Assembly: GCA_943735955.1 (NCBI GenBank)
Contig: OX030968.1
Coordinates: 5,230,021-5,294,020 of the forward strand
DNA from: Piscicola geometra
Lineage: Eukaryota > Annelida > Clitellata > Hirudinida > Piscicolidae
DNA: 64,000 nt
Direction: 5' to 3'
The notes beneath the pieces are model-generated. The model was not told the origin of the DNA, made no database searches, and saw only the letters and a list, made by a program, of their open reading frames with translations. The first letter of the stretch is position 1. Each line of letters starts with the position of its first letter. Both the position numbers and the translations under genes were made by a program. This document shows, piece after piece, positions 44,996 through 57,912 of this stretch.

Positions 44996-45292
44996 AAATT
45001 ATATAAAAGCACTTCTTTCCGATTATTCTTTTCTTCCTTGGAGCTCTAACCACATTTCACATACAACTCCGAAAGTTACATGTCTTCTATTTGATATTTA
45101 TTAATTAATTAGTCTCTCCTCAGTATTTGTTAATTGAAAATATTTCTAACAATTATTTACATTCATTAAAATTAATAAAATTATATAAAAAGCACTTCTT
45201 ATTCCCGATTATTCTTTCCCTCCTAAGAGCTCTAACCACGTTTCTCATTAAACTCTGGAAATTTCATGTCTTCTATTTGATATTTCTAATAT
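44988..45292. repeat. Direct duplication of about 115 bp
   Basis: AAAATTAATAAAATTATATA...AGCACTTCTT...GAGCTCTAACCAC...CATGTCTTCTATTTGATATT occurs at 44,988-45,103 and at 45,166-45,288 with roughly 85% identity by eye. Confidence 0.8.
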
Positions 45293-45484
45293 AAGCTAAA
45301 AATAAGAAACCTTCACAACCAAGCCAAATTTATTCAAATGCTATTTCGAGATTGAACGAAAAAAATATAGCAAACATTAGATAAAAGTATTAAATTTTAT
45401 TCTTTAAGTTTTAAAGATCACGTATTAATCACGTATTTTTCCTTGAAAAGTAATTTTTTGAAGATTTTTATCCTGAAGACTTTT

Positions 45485-45645
45485 TATCCGGAAGACTTTT
45501 AATCCGTAGAACTTTTCATCCGGAGAACTTTTTATCCGAGGACTTTTCATCCGGAGGACCTTTTATCCGGAGGACTTTTTATCCGGAGGACTTTTTATCC
45601 GGAGGACTTTTTATCCGGAGGACTTTTTATCCGGAGGACCTTTTA
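45485..45645. repeat. 16-bp minisatellite (ATCCGGAGGACTTTTT)
   Basis: About ten copies; the left ones are degenerate (CCGTAGAACTTTTC) and the right ones almost identical. Confidence 0.93.
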
Positions 45646-45689
45646 TACGTTTACCCCCACTGGCTACCAATGTTTTCGTTTCATAAAAT

Positions 45690-46410
45690 ATTTATAGTTT
45701 TTATTTCAGTTTCGTTTTGGAATTAATTATAGTTTTTATTTTAGTTTTGAAAATAATTAAAGTTTCTATTTTCGTTTTCGTTTTGGAAATAATTAAAGTT
45801 TTTATTTTCGTTTCAGTTTTGAAAATAATTAAAGTTTTTATTTTCATTTTAGTTTTGAAAATATATTAATTTACAATTTTAAACACTATTTTTTTATATC
45901 TAAAAAAGTTAATTGATTATAAAATGAAACAGTAAAATAAAACTGTATTTTAACAACAAATGAGTTTTTAAAATTAACAGTCAATTGAAATATTATAAGA
46001 ATTGAGTACGTAAATTATTGAGTAATGACAATTTTGAAATATAATAACAAATTTACAATTAAAATAAGTGATAATTTAATTGACAAAGCGAAGCGGTAAT
46101 AAAATAACGTTTTATAAATGGCGCTACTTTCATAAAGCTCCAAGATAATGTTTATAACATAGACATTTATTTTTTATATAAATTATTCAATTGCATATTA
46201 TGGCATACTTTGAAATTTATTTAATTTTCGTTTTGAAAATAATTATAGTTTTTATTTCAGTTTCGTGATGGAAATAATTATAGTTTTTATTTTCGTTTTC
46301 ATTTTGAAATAATTATAGTTTTTATTTTCGTTTTCATTTTGAAAATAAATTTAGTTTTTATTTTCGTTTTCGTGGAACGATTATTCAGAATTGTCGTTTT
46401 CGTTTTCGTT
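45690..46410. repeat. Degenerate array of AATTATAGTTTTTATTTTCGTTTT
   Basis: Two blocks (45,690-45,865 and 46,215-46,410) of a T-rich unit of about 30-36 bp with GTTTTCGTTTTGGAAATAAT, separated by AT-rich DNA. The complementary pattern (GAAACTGAAATAGAAAC) appears weakly at 35,295-35,400 and 39,895-39,960. Confidence 0.75.
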
Positions 46411-46854
46411 ACAAAAATAACACTGGTGGCTACCTACTTCACCAGGAAAATGAGCTTTGCAGATGAAGGACAGACTGTCTTCAGAATGACTCTTCTACAC
46501 ATGACTCAAACTCAAAAATTTAGAAGGACAAGAATCCCAAAACTTTGATTTTTTCAATTTATTCATTAAATTGATGTAGATTATAAGAATACTCACAAAC
46601 TTCAAATAAGTTATTTGTCTCGCAATTTACTTTGAAGTGTGTTTTTTGAAATATTGTTTAATGATATTGTTACTTTGAAATTAGGAAGGGAGCCTTCTTA
46701 ACTATAACTCAAACTAATACTTCAAAGAGTTTATTTTTTACAATTTACTTTGAAGTTGTGAATGTTTTTTGAACATTTGTTTTTATCATGTTGTTCCAAG
46801 AAACAACATCATAAAAATACATGTTTAAATAACACAAGAACAACTTCAAAGATT

Positions 46855-46912
46855 ACTGTTACAGTATTACTGTTACTGTTACAGTATTACTGTTACTGTT
46901 ACAGTATTGGTC
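46855..46912. repeat. Short tandem repeat (TACTGTTACTGTTACAGTAT)
   Basis: A little over two copies of a unit of about 24 bp made of CTGTTA and CAGTAT blocks. Confidence 0.75.
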
Positions 46913-47424
46913 AATACCGATTCTAACAACACTGGACAGGACTTCTTTGGTGTGTGATTGGTTGAAAAGACAAAGGCAATTTTTATATATTTCAAAACTT
47001 AGCTTGATTTTCATTCTAATTGCTATAGTGAAAGTTTTCGTGTTTGGACAACTTATCTTTCGAAGTGATTTATTCAAGACCAGTGGCGCAATTTTTCGAA
47101 AATCGATGAGTTTTTTTAGTGGGGGGAGGGGTAATGAATTTTCCAATATGCCATAGGACAGTGATATTTGCTCTGGATGGCCATCGGGCCTTTATCTCAT
47201 GAAACATTCCATATATCAACACAGAACATATATATCCAACCTAAATAACACTAACATGTCACAAATTCTGAGAAGAAATTGAGCGCCACTAGACCTTAAC
47301 TACACTCCTAAATCTTTACACTTTCATATGTAAATTTTTCCAGCTATGTCAAGTATAAAAAGAACAACGCAGATAGAAAAAATAACTCCTGAGCTTTCAG
47401 AATTACCCAACCTTCAAGAAAATG

Positions 47425-47720
47425 ATGCTGATACTGTGCAAAGACAGCTCAAAATCACATCATCAGTCTGATCTCATTGCATGTATCGAAGTGCAAGAAC
47501 TTTTTTGTGCCACAAGCCTTCAACCCAAGTTTCACTATAGGCTCGATGTTGCTCTGATTCTGCCAGTTACTTCATCAGATGCAGAAAGAGCATTTTCTAA
47601 ACTTCAGCTTATTAAATTTCATCTTAGGACGACTGGTTCAGCTCGTCGTTTGCAAAGCTTGTTTGAGAATATCTGCTACCAAAACAGCTACTGCACTTCT
47701 TCCAGTAAATGAAATGGTGA
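47425..47720 (+). pseudogene. hAT transposase C-terminal dimerisation fragment
   Basis: Plus frame carries ALILPVTSSDAERAFSKLQL followed by IKFHLRTTGSARRLQSL (47,547-47,660), the conserved hAT C-terminal dimerisation block (S/C-AERxFSxLxxIK). There is no upstream catalytic core in frame. It is a 3' remnant; nothing shows that it belongs to the same element as the 36 kb or 58 kb pieces. Confidence 0.75.
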
Positions 47721-47724
47721 AAAT

Positions 47725-48710
47725 ATTTTCACAAACTGATGACTAACTCTAAGAATACTATGCAACTTAGTTTTTAGTTCTTCTTTTGTATCATTAATTA
47801 ACTATCTAAATTCTTTATACATTATAATTGGTAGTTTTTATTTAGCCCATTTACCGCCGCTACCCGAGAAAAAAAGTTAACACGATTTTTACATTTAGAC
47901 TTGCATTATATGGTTATAAGAATAACTCAAGCAAAATTGAAAACAATTATTTCATAATTTTAAATGGGGCAAAATGTTGCGAAATCGCAACATGAACGGA
48001 AAGTGTCACATACTGTGCAGTAAGAAATCATAAATAAATTAATTCAAACCACATTTATTAAAACAGAAATAAATTTGAAGTGCAAATAGTTCGATAAAAT
48101 TATGACTTCTGATATAATAATAATAATAATAATTTTAATTACAGCAAAGTAAATTATTTAACGTGAATTACAACAGCACATTCAAAAACTGTCGTGTTGT
48201 TTTAAAAACGACACTAACGACGAATGTTATATTTATTTTTATTTTACAATCAATCCCTAAGAGGTTAAAAATTTATATTCTCTTCAATAAAAGCTTCAAG
48301 TGTGAAGTATTTGATGTTTGGAATTTTTTTTCGAAATATAAAAATCAACATTCATCTACAAAATTCAACTTTTAATTTTATAAATTTCATAATACATTAA
48401 CATTAAAATAATAATTGTATTATTTTCATAATAACTATTGTAATGAATGACTAGGCTTATTAAAAATCATATAAAATCATATTACGTCAAAGTTGCGAAA
48501 ACGCATTTAAAACTTTTTTAAAAGTTATTTTGAATCTAAAACATTTTAATTTAAGTATTAACTATCTTTTCACCCTGAAATTAAAACTAAATTTGTATTA
48601 AAATACTAAAATCGAACGAAAAAATAGAACAATTATCTAAGCGAGAAAAGATTTTTTTGAGAAATTTTAAATGTGAACAGGAAATAAAAGATTCTAAATT
48701 TAAAAATTGA
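47725..48710. other. AT-rich DNA, no gene seen
   Basis: Very AT-rich with short (TAA)n at 48,114-48,133 and a 70-codon open stretch at 48,163 without any recognisable motif. Confidence 0.6.
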
Positions 48711-48714
48711 ATTT

Positions 48715-51565
48715 ATTTCATGAAATTAAAATTTAACAAATTGAAATTTAACTTATGAAATTGAAATTTAGTTTATGAAATTAAAATTTAATTGATGAAA
48801 TTAAAATTTAATTGATGAAATTAAAATTTAATTGATGAAATTAAAATTTAATTGATGAAATTAAAATTTAATTGGTGAAATTAAAATTTAATTGATGAAA
48901 TTAAAATTTAATTGATGAAATTAAAATTTAATTTATGAAATTAAAATTTAATTTATGAAACTAGAAATTAATTTATGAAATTAAAATTTAATTTATGAAA
49001 TTAAAATTTAATTTATGAAATTAAAATTTAATTTATGAAATTAAAATTTAATTTATGAAATTAAAATTTAATTTATGAAATTAAAATTTAATTTATGAAA
49101 TTAAAATTTAATTTATGAAATTAAAATTTAATTTATGAAATTAAAATTTAATTTATGAAATTAAAATTTAATTTATAAAATTAAAATTTAATTTATAAAA
49201 TTAAAATTTAATTTATAAAATTAAAATTTAATTTATGAAATTAAAATTTAATTTATGAAATTAAAATTTAATTTATGAAATTAAAATTTAATTTATGAAA
49301 TTAAAATTTAATTTATGAAATTAAAATTTAATTTATGAAATTAAAATTTAATTTATGAAATTAAAATTTAATTTATGAAATTAAAATTTAATTTATGAAA
49401 TTAAAATTTAATTTATGAAATTAAAATTTAATTTATGAAATTAAAATTTAATTTATGAAATTAAAATTTAATTTATGAAATTAAAATTTAATTTATGAAA
49501 TTAAAATTTAATTTATGAAATTAAAATTTAATTTATGAAATTAAAATTTAATTTATGAAATTAAAATTTAATTTATGAAATTAAAATTTAATTTATGAAA
49601 TTAAAATTTAATTTATGAAATTAAAATTTATTTTATGAAATTAAAATTTAATTTATGAAATTAAAATTTAATTTATGAAATTAAAATTTAATTTATGAAA
49701 TTAAAATTTAATTTATGAAATTAAAATTTAATTTATGAAATTAAAATTTAATTTATGAAATTAAAATTTAATTTATGAAATTAAAATTTAATTTATGAAA
49801 TTAGAAATTAATTTATGAAATTAAAATTTAATTTATGAAATTAAAATTTATTTTATGAAATTAAAATTTAATTTATGAAATTAAAATTTAATTTATGAAA
49901 TTAAAATTTAATTTATGAAATTAAAATTTAATTTATGAAATTAAAATTTAATTTATGAAATTAAAATTTAATCTATGAAATTAAAATTTAATTTATAAAA
50001 TTAAAATTTAATTTATGAAATTAAAGTTTAATTGATGAAATTAAAATTTAATTGATGAAATTAAAATTTAATTGATGAAATTAAAATTTAATTGATGAAA
50101 TTAAAATTTAATTGATGAAATTAAAATTTAATTGATGAAATTAAAATTTAATTGATGAAATTAAAATTTAATTGATGAAATTAAAATTTAATTGATGAAA
50201 TTAAAATTTAATTGATGAAATTAAAATTTAATTGATGAAATTAAAATTTAATTTATGAAATTAAAATTTAATTTATGAAATTAGAAATTAATTTATGAAA
50301 TTAAAATTTAATTTATGAAATTAAAATTTAATTTATGAAATTAAAATTTAATTTATGAAATTAAAATTTAATTTATAAAATTAAAATTTAATTTATAAAA
50401 TTAAAATTTAATTTATAAAATTAAAATTTAATTTATGAAATTAAAATTTAATTTATAAAATTAAAATTTAATTTATGAAATTAAAATTTAATTTATGAAA
50501 TTAAAATTTAATTTATGAAATTAAAATTTAATTTATGAAATTAAAATTTAATTTATGAAATTAAAATTTAATTTATGAAATTAAAATTTAATTTATGAAA
50601 TTAAAATTTAATTTATGAAATTAAAATTTAATTTATGAAATTAAAATTTAATTTATGAAATTAAAATTTAATTTATGAAATTAAAATTTAATTTATGAAA
50701 TTAAAATTTAATTTATGAAATTAAAATTTAATTTATAAAATTAAAATTTAATTTATGAAATTAAAATTTAATTTATGAAATTAAAATTTAATTTATGAAA
50801 TTAAAATTTAATTTATGAAATTAAAATTTAATTTATGAAATTAAAATTTAATTTATGAAATTAAAATTTAATTTATGAAATTAAAATTTAATTTATGAAA
50901 TTAAAATTTAATTTATGAAATTAAAATTTAATTTATGAAATTAAAATTTAATTTATGAAATTAAAATTTAATTTATGAAATTAAAATTTAATTTATGAAA
51001 TTAAAATTTAATTTATGAAATTAAAATTTAATTTATGAAATTAAAATTTAATTTATGAAATTAAAATTTAATTTATGAAATTAAAATTTAATTTATGAAA
51101 TTAAAATTTAATTTATGAAATTAAAATTTAATTTATGAAATTAGAAATTAATTTATGAAATTAAAATTTAATTTATGAAATTAAAATTTAATTTATGAAA
51201 TTAAAATTTAATTTATGAAATTAAAATTTATTTTATGAAATTAAAATTTAATTTATGAAATTAAAATTTAATTTATGAAATTAAAATTTAATCTATGAAA
51301 TTAAAATTTAATTTATAAAATTAAAATTTAATTTATGAAATTAAAGTTTAATTTATGAAATTAAAATTTAATTTATGAAATTAAAATTTAACTTATGAAA
51401 TTAAAATTTAACTTATGAAATTAAAATTTAACTTATGAAATTAAAATTTAACTTATGAAATTAAAATTTAACTTATGAATTTAAAATTTAACTTATGAAA
51501 TTAAATTTAACTTATAAAATTAAAAATTAAATTATGAAATTAAAATTTAACTTATGAAATTAAAG
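48715..51565. repeat. 20-bp AT-rich satellite (TTAAAATTTAATTTATGAAA)
   Basis: About 140 tandem copies of a 20-bp unit over 2.85 kb, extremely uniform. Marker variants (ATTGATGAAA blocks, TTAGAAATTA, triple ATTTATAAAA, ATCTATGAAA, TTAAAGTTTA) recur in the same order about 1,320 bp apart, a higher-order structure of two long units. The last copies change to AACTTATGAAA before the composite satellite. Confidence 0.98.
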
Positions 51566-53912
51566 TTCAAGTTCAAGACCCTGGTGAGCGAACTATGTAC
51601 TTTTGATATTGTGGATTTCAGATTATAATTTTACAAGATGAAAATTCGAAGTTTTAAAATGTTTAGCTTCTATACTGAAAAAATGAAGAACGTCATTAAA
51701 AAAATCGGTTAAAAATCATCTAATTGACAAATCGAGATGACATTAAATGCAATTTATAGAATGATGTATGCTGAATTTAATAATGTAAATCACTGTCCGA
51801 AGACAAAATTAAAAAACCCCTTTAAGGGTGTTTCCATCAAATCTAAACCTACTGAAAAAATGAAGAACGTCATTAAAAAATCGATTAAAATCATCTAATT
51901 GACAAATCAATATTAGATTGAATGCACTTAATAGAATAATGTATTCTGAATTCAATAAATTGAATCGCCGTCCGGGCAGTGATTTACATTATTGAATTCA
52001 GCATACATTATTCTATAAAGTGCATTTAATGTCATCCCGATTTGTCAATTAGATGATGTTTAATCGATTTTTAAAATGACGTTCTTCATTTTTTCAGTAG
52101 ATATAGATTTGATGGAAACACCTTTAAGGGGGGTTTTAAATTTCGTCCCCGGACAGTGATTTACATTATTTAATTCAGCATACATTATTTAACTTATGAA
52201 ATTAAAATTTAACTTATGAAATTAAAATTTAACTTATGAATTTAAAATTTAACTTATGAAATTAAATTTAACTTATAAAATTAAAAATTAAATTATGAAA
52301 TTAAAATTTAACTTATGAAATTAAAGTTCAAGTTCAAGACCCTGGTGAGCGAACTATGTACTTTTGATATTGTGGATTTCAGATTATAATTTTACAAGAT
52401 GAAAATTCGAAGTTTTAAAATGTTTAGCTTCTATACTGAAAAAATGAAGAACGTCATTAAAAAAATCGGTTAAAAATCATCTAATTGACAAATCGAGATG
52501 ACATTAAATGCAATTTATAGAATGATGTATGCTGAATTTAATAATGTAAATCACTGTCCGAAGACAAAATTAAAAAACCCCTTTAAGGGTGTTTCCATCA
52601 AATCTAAACCTACTGAAAAAATGAAGAACGTCATTAAAAAATCGATTAAAATCATCTAATTGACAAATCAATATTAGATTGAATGCACTTAATAGAATAA
52701 TGTATTCTGAATTCAATAAATTGAATCGCCGTCCGGGCAGTGATTTACATTATTGAATTCAGCATACATTATTCTATTAAGTGCATTTAATGTCATCCCG
52801 ATTTGTCAATTAGATGATGTTTAATCGATTTTTAAAATGACGTTCTTCATTTTTTCAGTAGATATAGATTTGATGGAAACACCTTTAAGGGGGGTTTTAA
52901 ATTTCGTCCCCGGACAGTGATTTACATTATTTAATTCAGCATACATTATTCTATAAAGTGCATTTAATGTCATCCCGATTTGTCAATTAGATGATGTTTA
53001 ATCGATTTTTAAAATGACGTTCTTCATTTTTTCAGTAGATATAGATTTGATGGAAACACCTTTAAGGGGGGTTTTAAATTTCGTCCCCGGACAGTGATTT
53101 ACATTATTTAATTCAGCATACATTATTTAACTTATGAAATTAAAATTTAACTTATGAAATTAAAATTTAACTTATGAATTTAAAATTTAACTTATGAAAT
53201 TAAATTTAACTTATAAAATTAAAAATTAAATTATGAAATTAAAATTTAACTTATGAAATTAAAGTTCAAGTTCAAGACCCTGGTGAGCGAACTATGTACT
53301 TTTGATATTGTGGATTTCAGATTATAATTTTACAAGATGAAAATTCGAAGTTTTAAAATGTTTAGCTTCTATACTGAAAAAATGAAGAACGTCATTAAAA
53401 AAATCGGTTAAAAATCATCTAATTGACAAATCGAGATGACATTAAATGCAATTTATAGAATGATGTATGCTGAATTTAATAATGTAAATCACTGTCCGAA
53501 GACAAAATTAAAAAACCCCTTTAAGGGTGTTTCCATCAAATCTAAACCTACTGAAAAAATGAAGAACGTCATTAAAAAATCGATTAAAATCATCTAATTG
53601 ACAAATCAATATTAGATTGAATGCACTTAATAGAATAATGTATTCTGAATTCAATAAATTGAATCGCCGTCCGGGCAGTGATTTACATTATTGAATTCAG
53701 CATACATTATTCTATTAAGTGCATTTAATGTCATCCCGATTTGTCAATTAGATGATGTTTAATCGATTTTTAAAATGACGTTCTTCATTTTTTCAGTAGA
53801 TATAGATTTGATGGAAACACCTTTAAGGGGGGTTTTAAATTTCGTCCCCGGACAGTGATTTACATTATTTAATTCAGCATACATTATTCTATAAAGTGCA
53901 TTAAATGAAAAA
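51566..53912. repeat. Composite satellite: inverted 177-bp modules plus 20-mer spacers
   Basis: The junction sequence CTGGTGAGCGAACTATGTAC recurs at 51,581, 52,342 and 53,280 (periods 761 and 938 bp). Each unit holds a module of about 177 bp (ACTGAAAAAATGAAGAACGT ... AATCACTGTCCG ... CCATCAAATCTA) in direct then inverted orientation, centred near 51,970 in unit 1, then a short stretch of 20-mer satellite. Unit 2 carries one extra inverted module, accounting for the extra 177 bp. Confidence 0.93.
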
Positions 53913-54598
53913 AAAAATAAATAAAAACTAAAACTTAAGTGATTTTTATTCGAGTTAAACTTTTATTAGTAGTATTAGTAATAGCAACTTTCTTCATTTT
54001 TTCAGTAGAATTATTATTTTCAACATTTTCGGAAGCTGTAATAACAAAAGTAATTTTTTTAAAAATTATAATTTGAACTTGATTTACCTATAACTTACTT
54101 ATAATTTTCGATGGAAAAAGTGATGGAAACTTCATGCACCTCTTCTATACGGCAAACCCATGTATGAGGTTCACACCTAATTTGAGGGTGTGGTTAAAAA
54201 GCAAAAAAAAAAATAAAGTGTCAAAAACAGTAAAATTACCTAAAGGTTAAGATCCAACCTTTATCTTAGCCCTAACCTTAACCATAACTATTTAAAATAA
54301 ATTAAAATGGTATATATTTCAAGTTATTATTCATCTTTCAGTACTGATGGAGAATTAAGAAATTGCAGCCTTTGAGACAATCGAATGGGAAGAATCATAA
54401 GTTGAAAACTTATAAAAGCATTCTATTATAAAATATAACTAATTTAGAAACGACCAGGACAATCTCTGGTTCCGAAAATTAAGATGGAGAATCGTAAGTT
54501 GAAAACTTATTAAAGCATCATGACATACATTTCTTCATTCTATTATAAAGATAACTAATTTAAACACTATCAGAGACATAAGCGATGTCAAATACCCT

Positions 54599-56330
54599 GT
54601 GATAGAAGATGAAGAAGAAGTCTTCAATATTGTGGAGAAAGGTTCACAAAAGGAAAGAAATCTGCTTGTCTCTAGCAAAGGCTATAAGCTTACTATAAAA
54701 ACTATCCATAAATGTGGCGCAACAAAATGGCGATGCAATGTGTTTAAGTGTCCCGCCGGAATAAGACAAGATGGAGCATTTTACAAAAGTAATAATAAGC
54801 CTCATATACACCCAGCTGTACGGGGAGTCCTAATTAAAGTGCTTCAAACTAAAAAAAGTAACTATATATCAGTATTAATTCGAATAAATTTAAATATTAT
54901 AATTCCAACTTTCAAATAATTGTGAATATGGGCTACGTTTTCCAATACAGATGAAAATAGAAGCTAAGAAGAATTTGTTCAAAATATCTTTGAAAATAGT
55001 AGATAAAGTCGTTGGGCTTATTCCAAGCACTGGACAGCCGCCTGGGGCAAGAACAAGTAAGTTAAACCAGTGCCAAACAGTGAATTACTACAGGAAAAAG
55101 ATGAGACCGCAAGAGCCAACAGGGAACCTCTTTGCTGTAAGAGAATTGTTATATTATAAATCATTTAATTGGTTACAAAGTTTCCAATGGCTCATAATTA
55201 ATCATTCTATTTCAACAGATCGATTAGCAGTATTTGAGCGAACACTGCACTGAGCAGTTCTATAGAGGCTATGTCGACGTGAACGAACGCCGCCATGCAA
55301 TATTTGCCACAAATATGAAGTTGAATCGACTTGGAAATGCGAAAACCTGGTACATGGATGGTACCTTCAAGCTGGTGAAAAAACCAATCTACCAGCTTTT
55401 CTCCATCCACGCCTTCATCGAGTATGAGGCTAGGGTGGCACAACTTGAAAATAACATGATTTTTCAATGAAAATAGGTTTTATTTGTTTAAATGATTATT
55501 AAAACGTACTATTTGCACTTATCTAGGTTCGGAGACAACGTGAAGCAGCTTCCGTTGTGCTTCGTTTTGATGACGGGCAAAAGTTAGGAGGACTACAGAA
55601 TAGTAATAACATCTTTTTGCATTTTTAAACATTATATACGTTTTCAATATTTTATAAATTGTCACTTATGGTTAACTTTATTGAGCTATATATTAATCAA
55701 ATAATTATATAATGATATTATTCATAAAGATTAAGAAGTTTATTTTATTGTTCCTTCACTTCTTAGAAAAAATGAATTCCTTGCTGACCCAGAGGAGAGT
55801 ACACACTTTTGTATTAAACTTTGAAGCTGGGCTCTGGGTTGCTTTGCGACAAATCTTTTCTCTGGCCGTATTTAAGGGTTGTGTCTTTCATTTTTGTCAG
55901 GCTTTTTTGAAAGAGATCCAAAAGACTAGCCTCACATCTGACTATCTTGAAGAGGGTGAAACTTATTCTCTTTTGCTGAAAACTTTTGCTTTTTTTTTAC
56001 TTCCTGCCGATCAGATTCTCTCATCTTTTTTAGAACTTCGCCAAAGAACAGAAACTCCTTTACTTCAAACTTATTTTTCTTATATTTTTACTAATTGGCT
56101 TAGCAGCAGCCTCTGGTCGGTAGAGAAAATATCGGTATATTGCCGATGTGTTCGTACCAATAATGACCTTGAAGGCTTGCATTAATCGAAAAGCCGAAAA
56201 ATCTAACCTACCTTTTTATTTGTTAATTTCTTTATTATATCAGGAAGCTCTTTTAGTCCCTGAAAATTGCACTATTATAGGAGAAGGTAAACTCTCTCGT
56301 ATCCGGAGGCAGAAAACTTTCTGTTGAAGG
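54599..56330 (+). pseudogene. Mutator-like (MULE) transposase with FLYWCH finger, broken
   Basis: In order on the plus strand: a FLYWCH-type finger (GYKLTIKTIHKCGATKWRCN, CPAGI, HIHP; 54,680-54,815), a linker with ANR-like NYYRKKMRPQEPT (55,083-55,120), the MULE catalytic region YVDVNERRHAIFATN and TWYMDGTFKLVKKPIYQLFS (55,269-55,405), QLPLCFVLMTGK (55,548-55,585 in another frame), GCVFHFCQAFLKEIQ (55,878-55,922) and RTNNDLEGLH (56,154-56,185) followed by RKAEKSNLPFY. Several stops and two gaps show that it is inactive. Function in the active form: cut-and-paste transposase. Confidence 0.85.
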
Positions 56331-56688
56331 TTTGCTTTGGGAGGCTTGGGATTGGTATGAGACAGGGGACATATCCGCCAGCCAGCTTCTCAATTACTGT
56401 TCTGGAATTTATGGACTTGTCACACTTTAGTTTTTACTATAGGGGGAATGGACGAAACAAAAACAAAAAAATACTCAAAAAAGTATATCTTTTTGTTTTT
56501 GTTTCATCCAATCCTCTTAAGCTTCTACCTTTTTTAGTATCCTTCCGTTGTTATTTTCCCATTTAGTTTCACTTTTTAGAACCTGTCCACTGCTTCCACA
56601 GCACAACCCAGCTTCAAAGTCAAATACAAATGTCTTCACTCTCCTTTTGCTCTGCAAAGACTTCACTTTTCTTCCCATTGAATGAGGT

Positions 56689-56826
56689 GAATTTTTAATA
56701 TAATTTTATTTCATATCATATGATTGAAACAACATTGAATTAAATCAAATAAATAAAATGAATTTTTAATATAATTTTATTTCATATCATATGATTGAAA
56801 CAATATTGAATTAAATCAAATCATTA
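56689..56826. repeat. Tandem duplication of about 68 bp
   Basis: GTGAATTTTTAATATAATTT ... AAATCAAATAAAT is present twice, at 56,689-56,757 and 56,758-56,826, with two or three differences. Confidence 0.9.
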
Positions 56827-57042
56827 AAATCATTTTCTTTCATTTTTATTAACTTTTCTGCCCCAAGTGATCGCTTTATCCAGTGAATTCAACTGCATAG
56901 ATGGCAAATATGGCAAATAAGTCCGTTCACGAAGATTTTCTTCGTGAAATAGACTGCTCTCTTCACTGTCCCTCTATACATAAGACTCATCGATAGGGGA
57001 GGTTCGTCAGGAAGGAGACTTTTTGCTCTTGCGGTGTCATGA

Positions 57043-57080
<38 letters not shown>
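57043..57080. repeat. (AT)n microsatellite
   Basis: Pure AT run followed by AT-rich DNA to about 57,580 in which I see no gene. Confidence 0.95.
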
Positions 57081-57083
<3 letters not shown>

Positions 57084-57599
57084 TTTTTAATGATTGTTTC
57101 ATTATTATTTTATAATAGCATTTGTAGTTCTATGTAGTTTGACTAAATTTTATTTTAAATATTTATTAGATTATTGTTTTAAAATGTAGTAATGTTTCAA
57201 TGATACAATGATTTATCCAGAAGTTATCTAATTTAATTGTTAATAAATTTATCTTTTTGCATTTTACTACTTCAAGATGATTTCGTTTCTGAAAAATAAA
57301 ATAAATAAAATATTGATTTTATTAAGAATGATTTTAAAATTGAAAGATAACGTTCTACAGTATATTTTACTAAATCAATAAAAATTAAAAACCAGTATCT
57401 TTATAACGAAATATTAATTTATTTTAAAAGACAGTTAACTACATTTAGAATGATAATATCAAAAATGTTTTAAATTGACCTCTATAATAGTTTTTTTTAA
57501 ATAATTGATTAGAATTAATGTAGTTAAGCTTATAAACTTACATACTAATAATCAGTCGCCAGGGAGACAAATACAAAAAAGTTGTAGAAGGTTGATGAC

Positions 57600-57640
57600 T
57601 TCACAATCAATCAATCAATCAAAGGCGACTTACAATAAAT
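57600..57640 (-). mobile_element. Possible SINE-type (TTGA)n tail
   Basis: On the minus strand GTAAGTCGCCTTTGATTGATTG resembles the GGCGC...(GATT)n tails at 33.2 and 43.8 kb, but the body of the element is not clear. Confidence 0.3.
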
Positions 57641-57912
57641 TTGTTAAAAAACCTTTAGAATATATAAATATATAGATACTTTTTTTTCACAAATATTATC
57701 AAATCCTTATCTAACCACTCTTCACATCTAACCCCACCCACATAATCATCATCGTCGTCACAGCATCATTATCAATACAGCATCTTAAACGTCACCACAG
57801 AATCATCATTTCTAGTGCAGCATCATCATTCCTACAAAAGCATATTTCTGGATCTTCTTTAGAGGGTGAGAATAGAATTTTAAAAGAAGACCTTGCTTGA
57901 GACTGAAGTTTT

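Noticed and set aside
48715..51565. CRISPR-like regular 20-bp periodicity
   Set aside because: There are no unique spacers between the repeats and the context is eukaryotic. It is a simple satellite.
54599..54919. FLYWCH finger as a host transcription factor gene
   Set aside because: The finger is followed by MULE transposase boxes in order, so it belongs to a transposon remnant.
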